A stretch of 7,260 nucleotides of DNA from assembly GCA_011524425.1 (NCBI GenBank), contig WTKI01000232.1:1-7260 (forward strand), in the 5' to 3' direction. The DNA is from Altererythrobacter sp. Its GTDB lineage: Bacteria; Pseudomonadota; Alphaproteobacteria; Sphingomonadales; Sphingomonadaceae. The position numbers were made by a program, and so were the translations under genes. Positions 1-7,088 of this stretch are shown here, piece by piece (position 1 is the stretch's first letter; each line of letters begins with the position of its first letter). The notes under the pieces are model-generated. The model ran no database searches. It was not told where the DNA came from and worked only from the letters and a program-made list of their open reading frames with translations.

Positions 1-504
1 GGCACTTTGTTCAGCATCGCAAAGGGCGGCGAAATGGAGCTGCTCGCTCGGGTTGGCGAAAGCGAAATTGCTCAATTGCAGGTCGGGGCCGTCGCAGACG
101 TTGTGCCGGTCGGTTCCGACACATCTTTTTCAGGACAGGTCTGGCAGATCGAACCCACGATTGATCCGCAAACCCGTCAAGGCGTTGCGCGCATTGCGCT
201 GGCATTTGATGCAGCTTTGCGTCCCGGCGGATTTGCAAGTGCGACCTTGAGCAGCGGGACCATTAATGCTCCGATGCTTCCGGAAAGTGCGCTTCAGAGC
301 GATCCTGATGGCACTTTTGTCTACGTGGTTGATAGTGAAAACCGCGCTCAGCGCCAGAGCATCGAAACAGGAATCGTTACACCCGATGGGATCGCTATAG
401 TTGCGGGCCTAAACGGCGATGAACGGGTGGTTTTGAGGGCTGGCGCATTTCTGACCCCGGGCGAGGTTGTGCTCCCGAAATTGCAGGAGAATGGGGCGCA
501 ATGA
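1..504 (+). CDS. RND efflux periplasmic adaptor subunit (MFP/HlyD family), 3' part
   Basis: The reading frame is open from the first base, so the start lies upstream and 167 C-terminal codons remain. The product would be the periplasmic adaptor that bridges an inner-membrane RND pump and an outer-membrane channel. The visible part fits the beta-barrel domain (about residues 10-87 of the fragment, with IDPQTRQGVARIAL and LRPGGFASATL, typical of this family). The membrane-proximal domain follows (about 90-160, with LPESAL, VYVVD and the ending AFLTPGEVV). The lipoyl and hairpin domains and any signal peptide are outside the window. The stop overlaps the permease start (ATGA), which indicates translational coupling in one operon. 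The family call is firm. The substrate cannot be told from this fragment. Confidence 0.93.
   Translation, partial: GTLFSIAKGGEMELLARVGESEIAQLQVGAVADVVPVGSDTSFSGQVWQIEPTIDPQTRQGVARIALAFDAALRPGGFASATLSSGTINAPMLPESALQSDPDGTFVYVVDSENRAQRQSIETGIVTPDGIAIVAGLNGDERVVLRAGAFLTPGEVVLPKLQENGAQ
485..490 (+). promoter_or_regulatory. Ribosome binding site of the RND permease gene
   Basis: AGGAGA lies inside the last codons of the adaptor gene, ten bases before the permease ATG at 501. It supports that start and fits coupled translation across the ATGA overlap. The spacing is slightly long. Confidence 0.6.
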
Positions 505-3500
505 ATTTGCGCGAAATCTCTGCCTGGTCGATCCGCAATCCCGTTGTCCCGATTGTTCTGTTTATCGGGCTGACGCTGGCAGGCATTGTGTCGTTCAACC
601 GCCTGAACGTTATCAACTTTCCAGACGTCGAGTTTCCAGCGGTTATTGTGACTGTGTCACAGCCAGGAGCTGCACCTTCGGAGATTGAAAAGCAGATCAC
701 TCAGCAGATCGAGGCCTCTGTTGCATCAATCAACGGGGTTGAAGAGATCACTTCAACAGCTCGTGAAGGGGGCTCAACGACGGTAGTGAGCTTCACTGTT
801 GATACTGACGTCGATGTTGCCACTAACGAAGTGCGCAACGCAGTCGACCAAGTGCGCGGTGATTTGCCAGAAGGCATTCTGGAGCCGCTGGTCCGCAAAG
901 TTAATTTTGATGCTGGACCTGGCGGAGGGCAGCTCGCTTTCTATGCCGTCAGCGCAGACGATATGACGCTCGAACAATTGAGCTGGTTTGTTGACGACAT
1001 TGTCACGCGCAGGCTGCAAGCGATTCCGGGCATGGCGCAAGCGAGCCGAAATGGCGGGGTTGATCGGGAAATCCGTGTGACGCTTGATCCAGCCCGTATG
1101 CAGGCACTGGGTGTCACCGCGCGGGAAATCAATGCGGTTTTGCGCCAAGTCAATGTCGATGCATCGGGCGGGGAAGCTGAAATTGCCGGTTCGCGACAAT
1201 CTGTGCGCGTGCTCGGGAATGCTGACACTGCCTATGAGCTCAGCCAGGCGCGCATTTCGCTGGGCGGTGGGCGCACCATCAAGCTGGCTGACGTGGCTGA
1301 TGTGACTGACGGTACATCGGAGCAGAAAAGCGTGCTGCTGTATAACGGCCAGCAAGTCGTGGGATTCAGTTTTGCCCGTGCGCGCGATCGGTCCGATGTC
1401 GCGGTTTACGAAGCGGCTGTCGCAGAGATCAATCAGATTGCTGAAGAGTTTCCGCAAATCGAATTCGTGGAAATGTTCACTCCGGTTCCTTACGCTAAGG
1501 GCCAATACACATCCTCTATGGCGGCGCTCATAGAAGGCGCCTTGCTTGCAATCGTAGTAGTCTTTCTGTTCCTTAGAGATTGGCGGGCAACTTTCATCAG
1601 TGCTTTGGCCATCCCATTGTCAGCAATCCCGACCTTCTGGTTCATGGATTTGCTGGGCTTCAACCTCAACTTCCTTTCGCTGCTTGCATTGAGCCTTGTC
1701 GCTGGCGTTCTGGTCGACGATGCTATCGTGGAGATTGAGAACATCGTGCGCCACATGCGCATGGGCAAAAGCGCCTATCAGGCCTCGATTGATGCAGCTG
1801 ACGAAATTGGCCTGGCGGTTGTCTCCACTACATTCTGCATTGTTGCGGTGTTCTTGCCAGTGGGCCTTATGCCGGGCGTAACAGGCCAATTCTTCAAGCC
1901 TTTCGGGCTCACTGTCGTTGTGGCCGTGCTGGCCTCGCTTGCAGTCGCGCGGATGATTACACCTATGATCGCTGCCTATTTCCTCCAAGCGAAAGGCAAC
2001 GCTGCTCACGGTGAAGGCCGGGCCATGGACTTCTATATGAAGGTTCTGCGCTGGACGATGGATGATACCCGCTCAAAGGCTATGTTGAGCGAGCTGCCAA
2101 GAGCTCCCTCGCGCTGGTATTACGGATTGTTGGTCAACGTTGTTGTGATCGCCGCAATAGCTGTGACCCTTGTGGTCGGATTTGCGCTTTTGGGCATGGC
2201 GACCGAGCTTGATACAGGGCCGTTTCCTTTCGTTCTCTGGTTGTTGCTTGCAGCGCTTGCCATACCCCTTTTTATGGTAGCTCTCTTTCTGGGTCTGGGC
2301 TTTGTGTTAAGCCGGATAGCGGGCCTTATGGGCCGCTTTGGCGAGTATGTGACACGTTTTTCAGAGCGCTTCATGGCGAGGGCGCAAGACCACCGCTTTT
2401 ATGCCTTCCTGATGGGCATTTATGCCCTTTTCATCACAATCGCTTTGCTGATCGGATTACCCGGCCAGTTCCAGCCCAGCACTAATGAAGACACGATCCG
2501 GGTCGATATTAGCATGGTGCCGGGAACCACACTTGAGCAAACGCTGGCGGTTTCCAAAGAAGTTGAAGGGATTTTGCGCGCTGAATCAGAAGTCCAGCAC
2601 GTCACTCAAACGGTCAATGAAGGTTCGGCGACGCATTACATATCGCTTGTTCCTGCGAACCAGCGCGATGCAACAAGCAATGAATTCGCTCGCCGCATGA
2701 CACCCGCAATCAACCAAGTGGCCGATGCGCGCGTCTCCTTCTCGTTTGAAGGCGGCGCAGGCAGCGGACGCGCAATTGCAATTCTGTTGGCGGGCAGCGA
2801 CCCTACGGTGCTCGAGACGACAGCCCGGCAATTGGTCGAGGAAATGAAAGAGCTGGATGGGGTGGTTGCTCCCCGGATTTCAGCCGATTTGCAGCAGCCA
2901 GAGTTGATAATCGAGCCTCGCGAGGATTTGGCCGCTCAACTTGGCGTTACGACGGCAGCGCTTTCCAATGCGATCCGCATCGCGACTTTGGGCGAGATTG
3001 ATCAAAACGCCGCTAAATTCTCGCTGAATGATCGCCAGATTCCGATCCGGGTTATCCTCCCGCGCGAATCCCGCAGCGATCTTTCTACGATTGAAAACCT
3101 TCCTGTACCCACTGCGACTGGTGGATCGGTACCGCTCAAGCGAGTGGCGAATATCCGGTTTGGCGAAGGCCCTACGCGCATTCAACGCTACAATCAGTCG
3201 CGCCGGGTATTGATCGGCGCCGATCTTGCGCCAGGCGCTATCCAGGGTCCGGTCATGGAAGAAATCAGCGAACTGCCAGTGATGCAGGACCTTCCTGTTG
3301 GTGTGCGACGCATCAGCGTAGGCGACCAACGCTTTATGGAAGAGCTGGCTACCAATTTCAGTATTGCAGTGGTCAGCGGAATTCTGCTGGTCTTCGGGGT
3401 GCTGGTTCTTCTTTACCACCGCTTTGTCTCGCCGCTGGTTAATATGACATCGCTATTGCTTGCGCCGCTTGGCGGATTGCTGGCCTTGATGATCATCGGA

Positions 3501-3971
3501 GAACCGCTTTCCATGCCGGTCTATATCGGAATGTTGATGCTGCTGGGGATCGTCGCAAAGAACTCGATCCTGCTGATAGATTTCGCCATTGATGCAATGG
3601 CGGAAGGCAAGGCCAAATATGAAGCCATCATCGATGCAGGGCACAAGCGCGCTCAGCCTATTGTGATGACCACTGTGGCCATGACCGCGGGAATGGTGCC
3701 TACAGCACTTTCGCTTTCCGGCGATGGAGCTTGGCGTGCACCGATGGGCGTGACTGTGATCGGCGGCTTGATCCTGTCGACGGTGCTAACGCTGGTCATC
3801 GTTCCTGCCGGCTTCAGCTTGGCTGACGGTTTCGAGAAACGGGTAGGTCCTGCCCTCAGAAAGCGCTTCCTTACCTACAAGCCGGGTGACGAGAATTATG
3901 ATGAAGCGTTCAGCGCTGCCACGAGACCCGGTGCAAGCGGGGTCCGTCCCGGGGCAGAGCCCGCTGAGTAA
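501..3971 (+). CDS. RND multidrug-type efflux permease (AcrB/HAE1-like) with an extra membrane hairpin
   Basis: This is an inner-membrane proton-driven exporter that takes substrates from the periplasm or membrane and passes them through the adaptor. The N-terminal TM1 (about 13-32) leads into the first porter loop, then TM2-TM6 (about 335-495). TM4 carries [14 protein letters not shown] with D406 and D407, matching AcrB D407/D408. TM10 carries [14 protein letters not shown] with K1020, matching AcrB K940. R1050 and T1057 align with AcrB R971 and T978, so the proton relay looks intact. The VDD motif favours the HAE (drug) class over heavy-metal pumps. At 1156 residues it is about 100 longer than AcrB-type proteins. 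Most of the excess lies between TM6 and TM7, where two additional hydrophobic segments (about 541-567 and 575-604) appear. The last 35 residues are a polar tail. The ATG at 501 overlaps the adaptor stop. Substrate unknown. Confidence 0.95.
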   Translation: MNLREISAWSIRNPVVPIVLFIGLTLAGIVSFNRLNVINFPDVEFPAVIVTVSQPGAAPSEIEKQITQQIEASVASINGVEEITSTAREGGSTTVVSFTVDTDVDVATNEVRNAVDQVRGDLPEGILEPLVRKVNFDAGPGGGQLAFYAVSADDMTLEQLSWFVDDIVTRRLQAIPGMAQASRNGGVDREIRVTLDPARMQALGVTAREINAVLRQVNVDASGGEAEIAGSRQSVRVLGNADTAYELSQARISLGGGRTIKLADVADVTDGTSEQKSVLLYNGQQVVGFSFARARDRSDVAVYEAAVAEINQIAEEFPQIEFVEMFTPVPYAKGQYTSSMAALIEGALLAIVVVFLFLRDWRATFISALAIPLSAIPTFWFMDLLGFNLNFLSLLALSLVAGVLVDDAIVEIENIVRHMRMGKSAYQASIDAADEIGLAVVSTTFCIVAVFLPVGLMPGVTGQFFKPFGLTVVVAVLASLAVARMITPMIAAYFLQAKGNAAHGEGRAMDFYMKVLRWTMDDTRSKAMLSELPRAPSRWYYGLLVNVVVIAAIAVTLVVGFALLGMATELDTGPFPFVLWLLLAALAIPLFMVALFLGLGFVLSRIAGLMGRFGEYVTRFSERFMARAQDHRFYAFLMGIYALFITIALLIGLPGQFQPSTNEDTIRVDISMVPGTTLEQTLAVSKEVEGILRAESEVQHVTQTVNEGSATHYISLVPANQRDATSNEFARRMTPAINQVADARVSFSFEGGAGSGRAIAILLAGSDPTVLETTARQLVEEMKELDGVVAPRISADLQQPELIIEPREDLAAQLGVTTAALSNAIRIATLGEIDQNAAKFSLNDRQIPIRVILPRESRSDLSTIENLPVPTATGGSVPLKRVANIRFGEGPTRIQRYNQSRRVLIGADLAPGAIQGPVMEEISELPVMQDLPVGVRRISVGDQRFMEELATNFSIAVVSGILLVFGVLVLLYHRFVSPLVNMTSLLLAPLGGLLALMIIGEPLSMPVYIGMLMLLGIVAKNSILLIDFAIDAMAEGKAKYEAIIDAGHKRAQPIVMTTVAMTAGMVPTALSLSGDGAWRAPMGVTVIGGLILSTVLTLVIVPAGFSLADGFEKRVGPALRKRFLTYKPGDENYDEAFSAATRPGASGVRPGAEPAE

Positions 3972-3990
3972 GCTTTGCGGGCCGCTTTTT
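3959..3990 (+). terminator. Possible weak intrinsic terminator or attenuating stem-loop
   Basis: GCCCGC (3959-3964) and GCGGGC (3977-3982) are perfect reverse complements. They form a 6-bp all-GC stem with a 12-base loop, and five T residues follow at 3986-3990 after a three-base gap. The stem spans the permease stop codon, and the T run abuts the start of the DUF445 gene. The stem is short, the loop long and the T run offset, so it may only attenuate read-through or be chance. Confidence 0.3.
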
Positions 3991-3994
3991 GAAT

Positions 3995-5290
3995 ATGGCT
4001 AATATGCCGGCGCCTTCACCTTACCGTTTCGGTGGCGAGCCCATTACCGCTGATCGTGCTCGCCGCATGCGTTGGATCGCAACGGGGCTGTTGGTTGCGA
4101 TGGCGGCCCTGTTCTTTTCGACGCGCCCATTTCTCGACGATCACATCGCATGGGGATATGTCCATGCCTTTGCTGAAGCAGCTATGGTCGGCGGGCTGGC
4201 AGATTGGTTCGCCGTGACAGCCCTGTTCCGGCATCCTTTGGGTTTGCCTATCCCGCACACAGCAATCATTCCAGAGAACAAGGATCGTATCGCTGATACG
4301 ATGGCGCAGTTTTTGCGCGACAATTTCCTCACGCCTGCCGTGGTTGCGCGCCGGATGCGCAATATGAATGTCGCAAAGGCAGTGGGCGATTTTCTTGTCG
4401 CTCAACCAGACGCATCCGGTGACAATCGCTCTCGTATCACCGCGGGCGCTGCCGAACTGCTCGCAGAGATACTCGAATCGCTTGATCCGGACCGGCTCGG
4501 CAATCAGGTGCGCAGCGGCCTTGCCGGGCAGTTTGCCAAGATTGATGTGTCACCGCTTCTCGGCCGGATGCTGGAAGGCGCGATCGCGGACGGACGGCAC
4601 ATGCCATTGATGGACGGCTTTATCCGCTGGGCTGGCCTGACGCTTGAAGACAATGAAGAAACCGTGCGCGATATCATCCATGAGCGCGCGAATGCAGTTC
4701 TGCGTTGGACGGGCCTTGATGAACGCATTTCCGGCTCAGTCCTTGATGGCCTCTACAAACTTCTCGCTGAAGTGCTGGTTGATCCGGAACACCCCTTGCG
4801 CAGCAAGATCGAGGAAGGCCTGGCCCAGCTCAGCCAGGATCTGCAGCACGACCCCAAGACCCGCGACAGAGTTGAAGCGATGAAGCGCGATCTGATCGAG
4901 AACCCTGCCGTAGCAGAATGGTGGATGGGCGTTTGGGAGCGGATCCGCCGGTCACTGATTCGGCGCGCGCGTGACCCTGAAGGCAGTTTGGGAGAGGAAA
5001 TGCGTAAAGGCCTTGCGGAAATGGGCGAGGCACTGCGCCGCGACGTGCGCTTGCAGATGCAGATCAACCGCTTTGCCCGGCGCACCGTGGTTGGCGTTGC
5101 CACGCGCTATGGCGATCAGATCGTCCAGCTGGTCTCAGAGACCGTCAAGCGCTGGGATGCAGTGACCATCACCGGCCGGATTGAAAACGCGGTCGGGCGC
5201 GATCTGCAGTTCATCCGGATCAATGGAACGCTTGTCGGCGGGCTGGTCGGGATGACCCTGCACTTCATCGACGGGCTGCTCTTCCACTAG
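3995..5290 (+). CDS. DUF445 family (YjiN-like) inner-membrane protein
   Basis: This is a 431-residue protein of the DUF445 family, whose biochemical role is not established. Diagnostic is the N-terminal block GLADWFAVTALFRHPLGLPI (about 67-86), followed by PHTAIIPENKDRIA, which is characteristic of the family. A hydrophobic segment (about 27-41) follows a basic stretch (RARRMR). The long middle is charged and helical. The C-terminus ends in a second hydrophobic segment (LVGGLVGMTLHFIDGLLF), so both ends are probably in the membrane with the middle outside it. Start choice is uncertain: ATG 3995 is used here, ATG 4004 and TTG 3989 are in frame, and none has a clear Shine-Dalgarno. It lies 23 bases after the permease stop, so co-transcription is possible unless the stem-loop between them terminates. 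Nothing ties it functionally to efflux. Confidence 0.9.
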   Translation: MANMPAPSPYRFGGEPITADRARRMRWIATGLLVAMAALFFSTRPFLDDHIAWGYVHAFAEAAMVGGLADWFAVTALFRHPLGLPIPHTAIIPENKDRIADTMAQFLRDNFLTPAVVARRMRNMNVAKAVGDFLVAQPDASGDNRSRITAGAAELLAEILESLDPDRLGNQVRSGLAGQFAKIDVSPLLGRMLEGAIADGRHMPLMDGFIRWAGLTLEDNEETVRDIIHERANAVLRWTGLDERISGSVLDGLYKLLAEVLVDPEHPLRSKIEEGLAQLSQDLQHDPKTRDRVEAMKRDLIENPAVAEWWMGVWERIRRSLIRRARDPEGSLGEEMRKGLAEMGEALRRDVRLQMQINRFARRTVVGVATRYGDQIVQLVSETVKRWDAVTITGRIENAVGRDLQFIRINGTLVGGLVGMTLHFIDGLLFH

Positions 5291-5298
5291 GTATCACT

Positions 5299-5331
5299 GC
5301 TTAGGCTTTTCGGCTTAATCGACCCCTAAGC
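5299..5331. repeat. Inverted repeat after the DUF445 gene (GCTTAGG / CCTAAGC)
   Basis: GCTTAGG (5299-5305) and CCTAAGC (5325-5331) are perfect 7-base reverse complements separated by 19 bases. They begin nine bases after the DUF445 stop. No T run follows on the + strand, so a classical intrinsic terminator is not supported. It could be a Rho-dependent end structure, an operator for the downstream sigma-like gene, or chance. The rest of the 160-base gap (5291-5450) presumably holds the promoter of that gene, but I could not identify convincing -35/-10 boxes. Confidence 0.35.
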
Positions 5332-5436
5332 TGCTGAAACATTGAATGTATATCGACGACCATGGCTTCGCGTAGCACTACCTAGTTCCGTGACAGGAGT
5401 CTCGTAAACCATCACGCTTAACCCTCGTTGCGCGTC

Positions 5437-5443
5437 AAGGAGG
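5437..5443 (+). promoter_or_regulatory. Strong ribosome binding site of the sigma-like gene
   Basis: AAGGAGG is a full Shine-Dalgarno match seven bases before the ATG at 5451. It fixes that start and is the best ribosome binding site in the window, suggesting efficient translation. Confidence 0.85.
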
Positions 5444-5450
5444 GAAAGCC

Positions 5451-6110
5451 ATGGCACGGACAGCGAATGCCGAATTGAGCCAAGCATTGGAAAGCCAGGT
5501 TGATCGCGTAAAAGCGGCCAGGGGGCTTGCCGGCAATCATCCTTCTGCACTCGAGGACCGTGAATTTGCACGGTTGATGGATCTTATCGCCCCGCGCATT
5601 CGCCATCTCATTCACACCTATCGCCTCACAGATATGACCGAGGACGCGCAGCAGGCGTGCGCCATCGCAGTGCTGCGCGCCCTGGAGAGTTATGACCCAG
5701 CTCAGGCTCGCTTCACCACGCATGTGACATGGCAACTGCGCGGTGAGCTGCAATCGCTGCGCCACCGTGTGCGGCTTGATCAAAGGCGCAGTGCGCAATC
5801 AGCGGGCGTCACCACTGTGCGGCTGGAAATGCTCAGGGACGGAGAATTGCAATCACAAGAGATTGTTGACGAGCGCGCGCTTGAACATGCTGAAGCAGAA
5901 GCCAGCGCTACAATGGCCTTGCGGCTTCTTGACGGATTGCTCGATGAAATCAGCGCGCCCGATCATGAACGCCTGATCGTGCTTGACCATGTGCTTGAAC
6001 GAGAGCCGCATGGTCCTGCGCTCAACTACACTTCTGAACAGCGCCGTCAGATTACGCGCCGCACCTATCGCAATTGCGCGAAAGTGGTGGCGGGGATGCC
6101 GCCGATCTAG
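5451..6110 (+). CDS. Sigma-70 family-like protein with region 2 and a divergent region 4
   Basis: This 219-residue protein probably binds RNA polymerase core or promoter DNA as a sigma factor. Residues about 36-112 resemble sigma region 2: an amphipathic stretch (DLIAPRIRHLIHTYRL), an acidic MTEDAQQ turn, ALESYDP, and then RFTTHVTWQLRGELQSLRHR. That last part matches the region 2.3/2.4 pattern RFSTYATWWIRQAI of primary sigmas. Regions 1.1 and 3 appear absent. Near the C-terminus, YTSEQRRQITRRTYRNCAKV (193-212) resembles the recognition helix of region 4. The preceding HTH helix, which usually holds an EIA-like motif, is replaced by a stretch with REPHGPALNY. No anti-sigma gene is adjacent. 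It has its own intergenic region and a strong ribosome binding site, so it is probably its own transcription unit. The region 2 call is good. Whether it is an active sigma factor is inference. Confidence 0.75.
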   Translation: MARTANAELSQALESQVDRVKAARGLAGNHPSALEDREFARLMDLIAPRIRHLIHTYRLTDMTEDAQQACAIAVLRALESYDPAQARFTTHVTWQLRGELQSLRHRVRLDQRRSAQSAGVTTVRLEMLRDGELQSQEIVDERALEHAEAEASATMALRLLDGLLDEISAPDHERLIVLDHVLEREPHGPALNYTSEQRRQITRRTYRNCAKVVAGMPPI

Positions 6111-7078
6111 TTTTTGATCTTTCTGACCAGCATACCATGCGCATCCACTGCCATGGTGTTGGTCAAGCTGTAGATGACCCGTGTAATGTAGATGTCCTTG
6201 GTGGGATTGCCCCCAGAATCGCGAGCTGGCTTGAAACGCGCATGCTCAATCATCCCGTCGCAGGCCGCTTTGCGCAGCGACGCAGCAGCAATCTGGTGCA
6301 AGGTCTGACAAACCTCGACGCGCCCTTTTTCATTGATGACCAGGCGCACAGGAACCGGGCCTGACCAATTGGCGCGCAAAGCCTCTGCAGGATAGTTTTG
6401 CTGGAGCTTCTTGGCCCATTTCACTTGCTCGAAAGGCTGAGCTCCAGATTGCAGATTGTCAGACACACCCATCGCTTCAAGCTCGTCTTTCGCGCATTTG
6501 TCGAGCGCGGAAAGCGCGGCTGTGACAGGACCTGTGGCCAGAGCGACAGGCTTTCGCGAAGCCCCTGTCACGACGTAGTGAGTGGCTTCCGCTTCCAATT
6601 GGCGAAGCGCTTCGTTCTGATTCTCAAGGCCTTTCACTTTCCTCGTTTCTGCGAACAACCGGGTGGCAAATGCGACGCCGGTTTTCTCGCCTAAAGAAGC
6701 GCCGGCAACGAAACCATGCTCTCCATAGCCGCTGGCGGGCACGAACTGCGTTTTGAGAATGTCGCGAGTGCGAGTTATCCCGTCGCCGAACAGCCCTACC
6801 TGCACAGTTGATGCGGGATGGACGCGCTGCCAGGTGAGCGTTGCAACACGTCCGTCTTCATGGGCAAAATCGCGCCGTATGGTGCAGCCTTCGCCCTTGC
6901 GCGACAGCCGCCACTTGCTGGTGGGAAGGAATAGTTCGGCCGCGAACTTTTCAGTGTCTTTAACTTCGACCTGCTTTGTATCTTGATTCTCCGCTGGAGA
7001 CGTCTGAGCAGACGCGGGCGCGGCCAAAAGACCGGCAATTGAGGCCACAAGCATATGGTGAGATTTGTTGAAGCGCAT
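6107..7078 (-). CDS. Secreted protein with a TonB-like C-terminal domain
   Basis: This 323-residue protein begins with a signal peptide: a basic start (MRFNK), a hydrophobic core (about 10-20) and a likely cleavage after ASA at residue 24. The mature part is therefore periplasmic. Residues about 45-190 form a domain I cannot name; its pattern (W56, C65, RRDF) recalls sphingomonad proteins often labelled energy transducer TonB. Residues about 228-307 resemble a TonB C-terminal domain (NYPAEALR, VPVRLVINEKGRVEVCQTL, ARFKPARD, YITRVIYSL). Unlike true TonB it has a cleavable signal, no evident membrane anchor and no proline-rich spacer, so energy transduction is doubtful. Four cysteines (C65, C194, C257, C273) could form disulfides. 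The start at 7078 is chosen for the signal peptide; only a weak AGG precedes it. It lies 10 bases after a paralogue and ends convergently with the sigma-like gene. Confidence 0.8.
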   Translation of the reverse strand: MRFNKSHHMLVASIAGLLAAPASAQTSPAENQDTKQVEVKDTEKFAAELFLPTSKWRLSRKGEGCTIRRDFAHEDGRVATLTWQRVHPASTVQVGLFGDGITRTRDILKTQFVPASGYGEHGFVAGASLGEKTGVAFATRLFAETRKVKGLENQNEALRQLEAEATHYVVTGASRKPVALATGPVTAALSALDKCAKDELEAMGVSDNLQSGAQPFEQVKWAKKLQQNYPAEALRANWSGPVPVRLVINEKGRVEVCQTLHQIAAASLRKAACDGMIEHARFKPARDSGGNPTKDIYITRVIYSLTNTMAVDAHGMLVRKIKN

Positions 7079-7088
7079 ATTAGTTAAC

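Noticed and set aside
774..1505. Long open frame of 243 codons on the - strand inside the permease gene
   Set aside because: It lies wholly within a well-recognised RND permease and its translation shows no recognisable domain. It is a shadow frame.
2880..3419. 179-codon open frame on the - strand inside the permease gene
   Set aside because: It is antisense to the conserved second porter domain, has no ribosome binding site that I could support and shows no family features.
5346..5375. Possible nine-codon leader peptide (MYIDDHGFA) and an overlapping seven-codon one starting at 5362
   Set aside because: Neither has a Shine-Dalgarno, no run of regulatory codons is present and no attenuator hairpin follows. 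Reading frames this short are expected by chance.
5372..5386. Overlapping small dyads GTAG-CA-CTAC and ACTA-CC-TAGT upstream of the sigma-like gene
   Set aside because: Arms of four bases with two-base centres are common by chance and too tight for RNA hairpins. Without conservation they cannot be called operators.
5390..5420. GTGACA followed about 19 bases later by CGCTTA as a possible -35/-10 promoter for the sigma-like gene
   Set aside because: The -10 match is poor and the spacing is not ideal. I could not support it over chance.
5418..5798. 126-codon - strand open frame over the start of the sigma-like gene
   Set aside because: The + strand gene has an excellent ribosome binding site and a recognisable domain. 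The antisense frame has neither.
6107..7078. Calling this gene tonB
   Set aside because: It has a cleavable signal peptide in place of an N-terminal anchor and no proline-rich spacer, and no ExbB/ExbD genes are nearby. Only the C-terminal domain is TonB-like.
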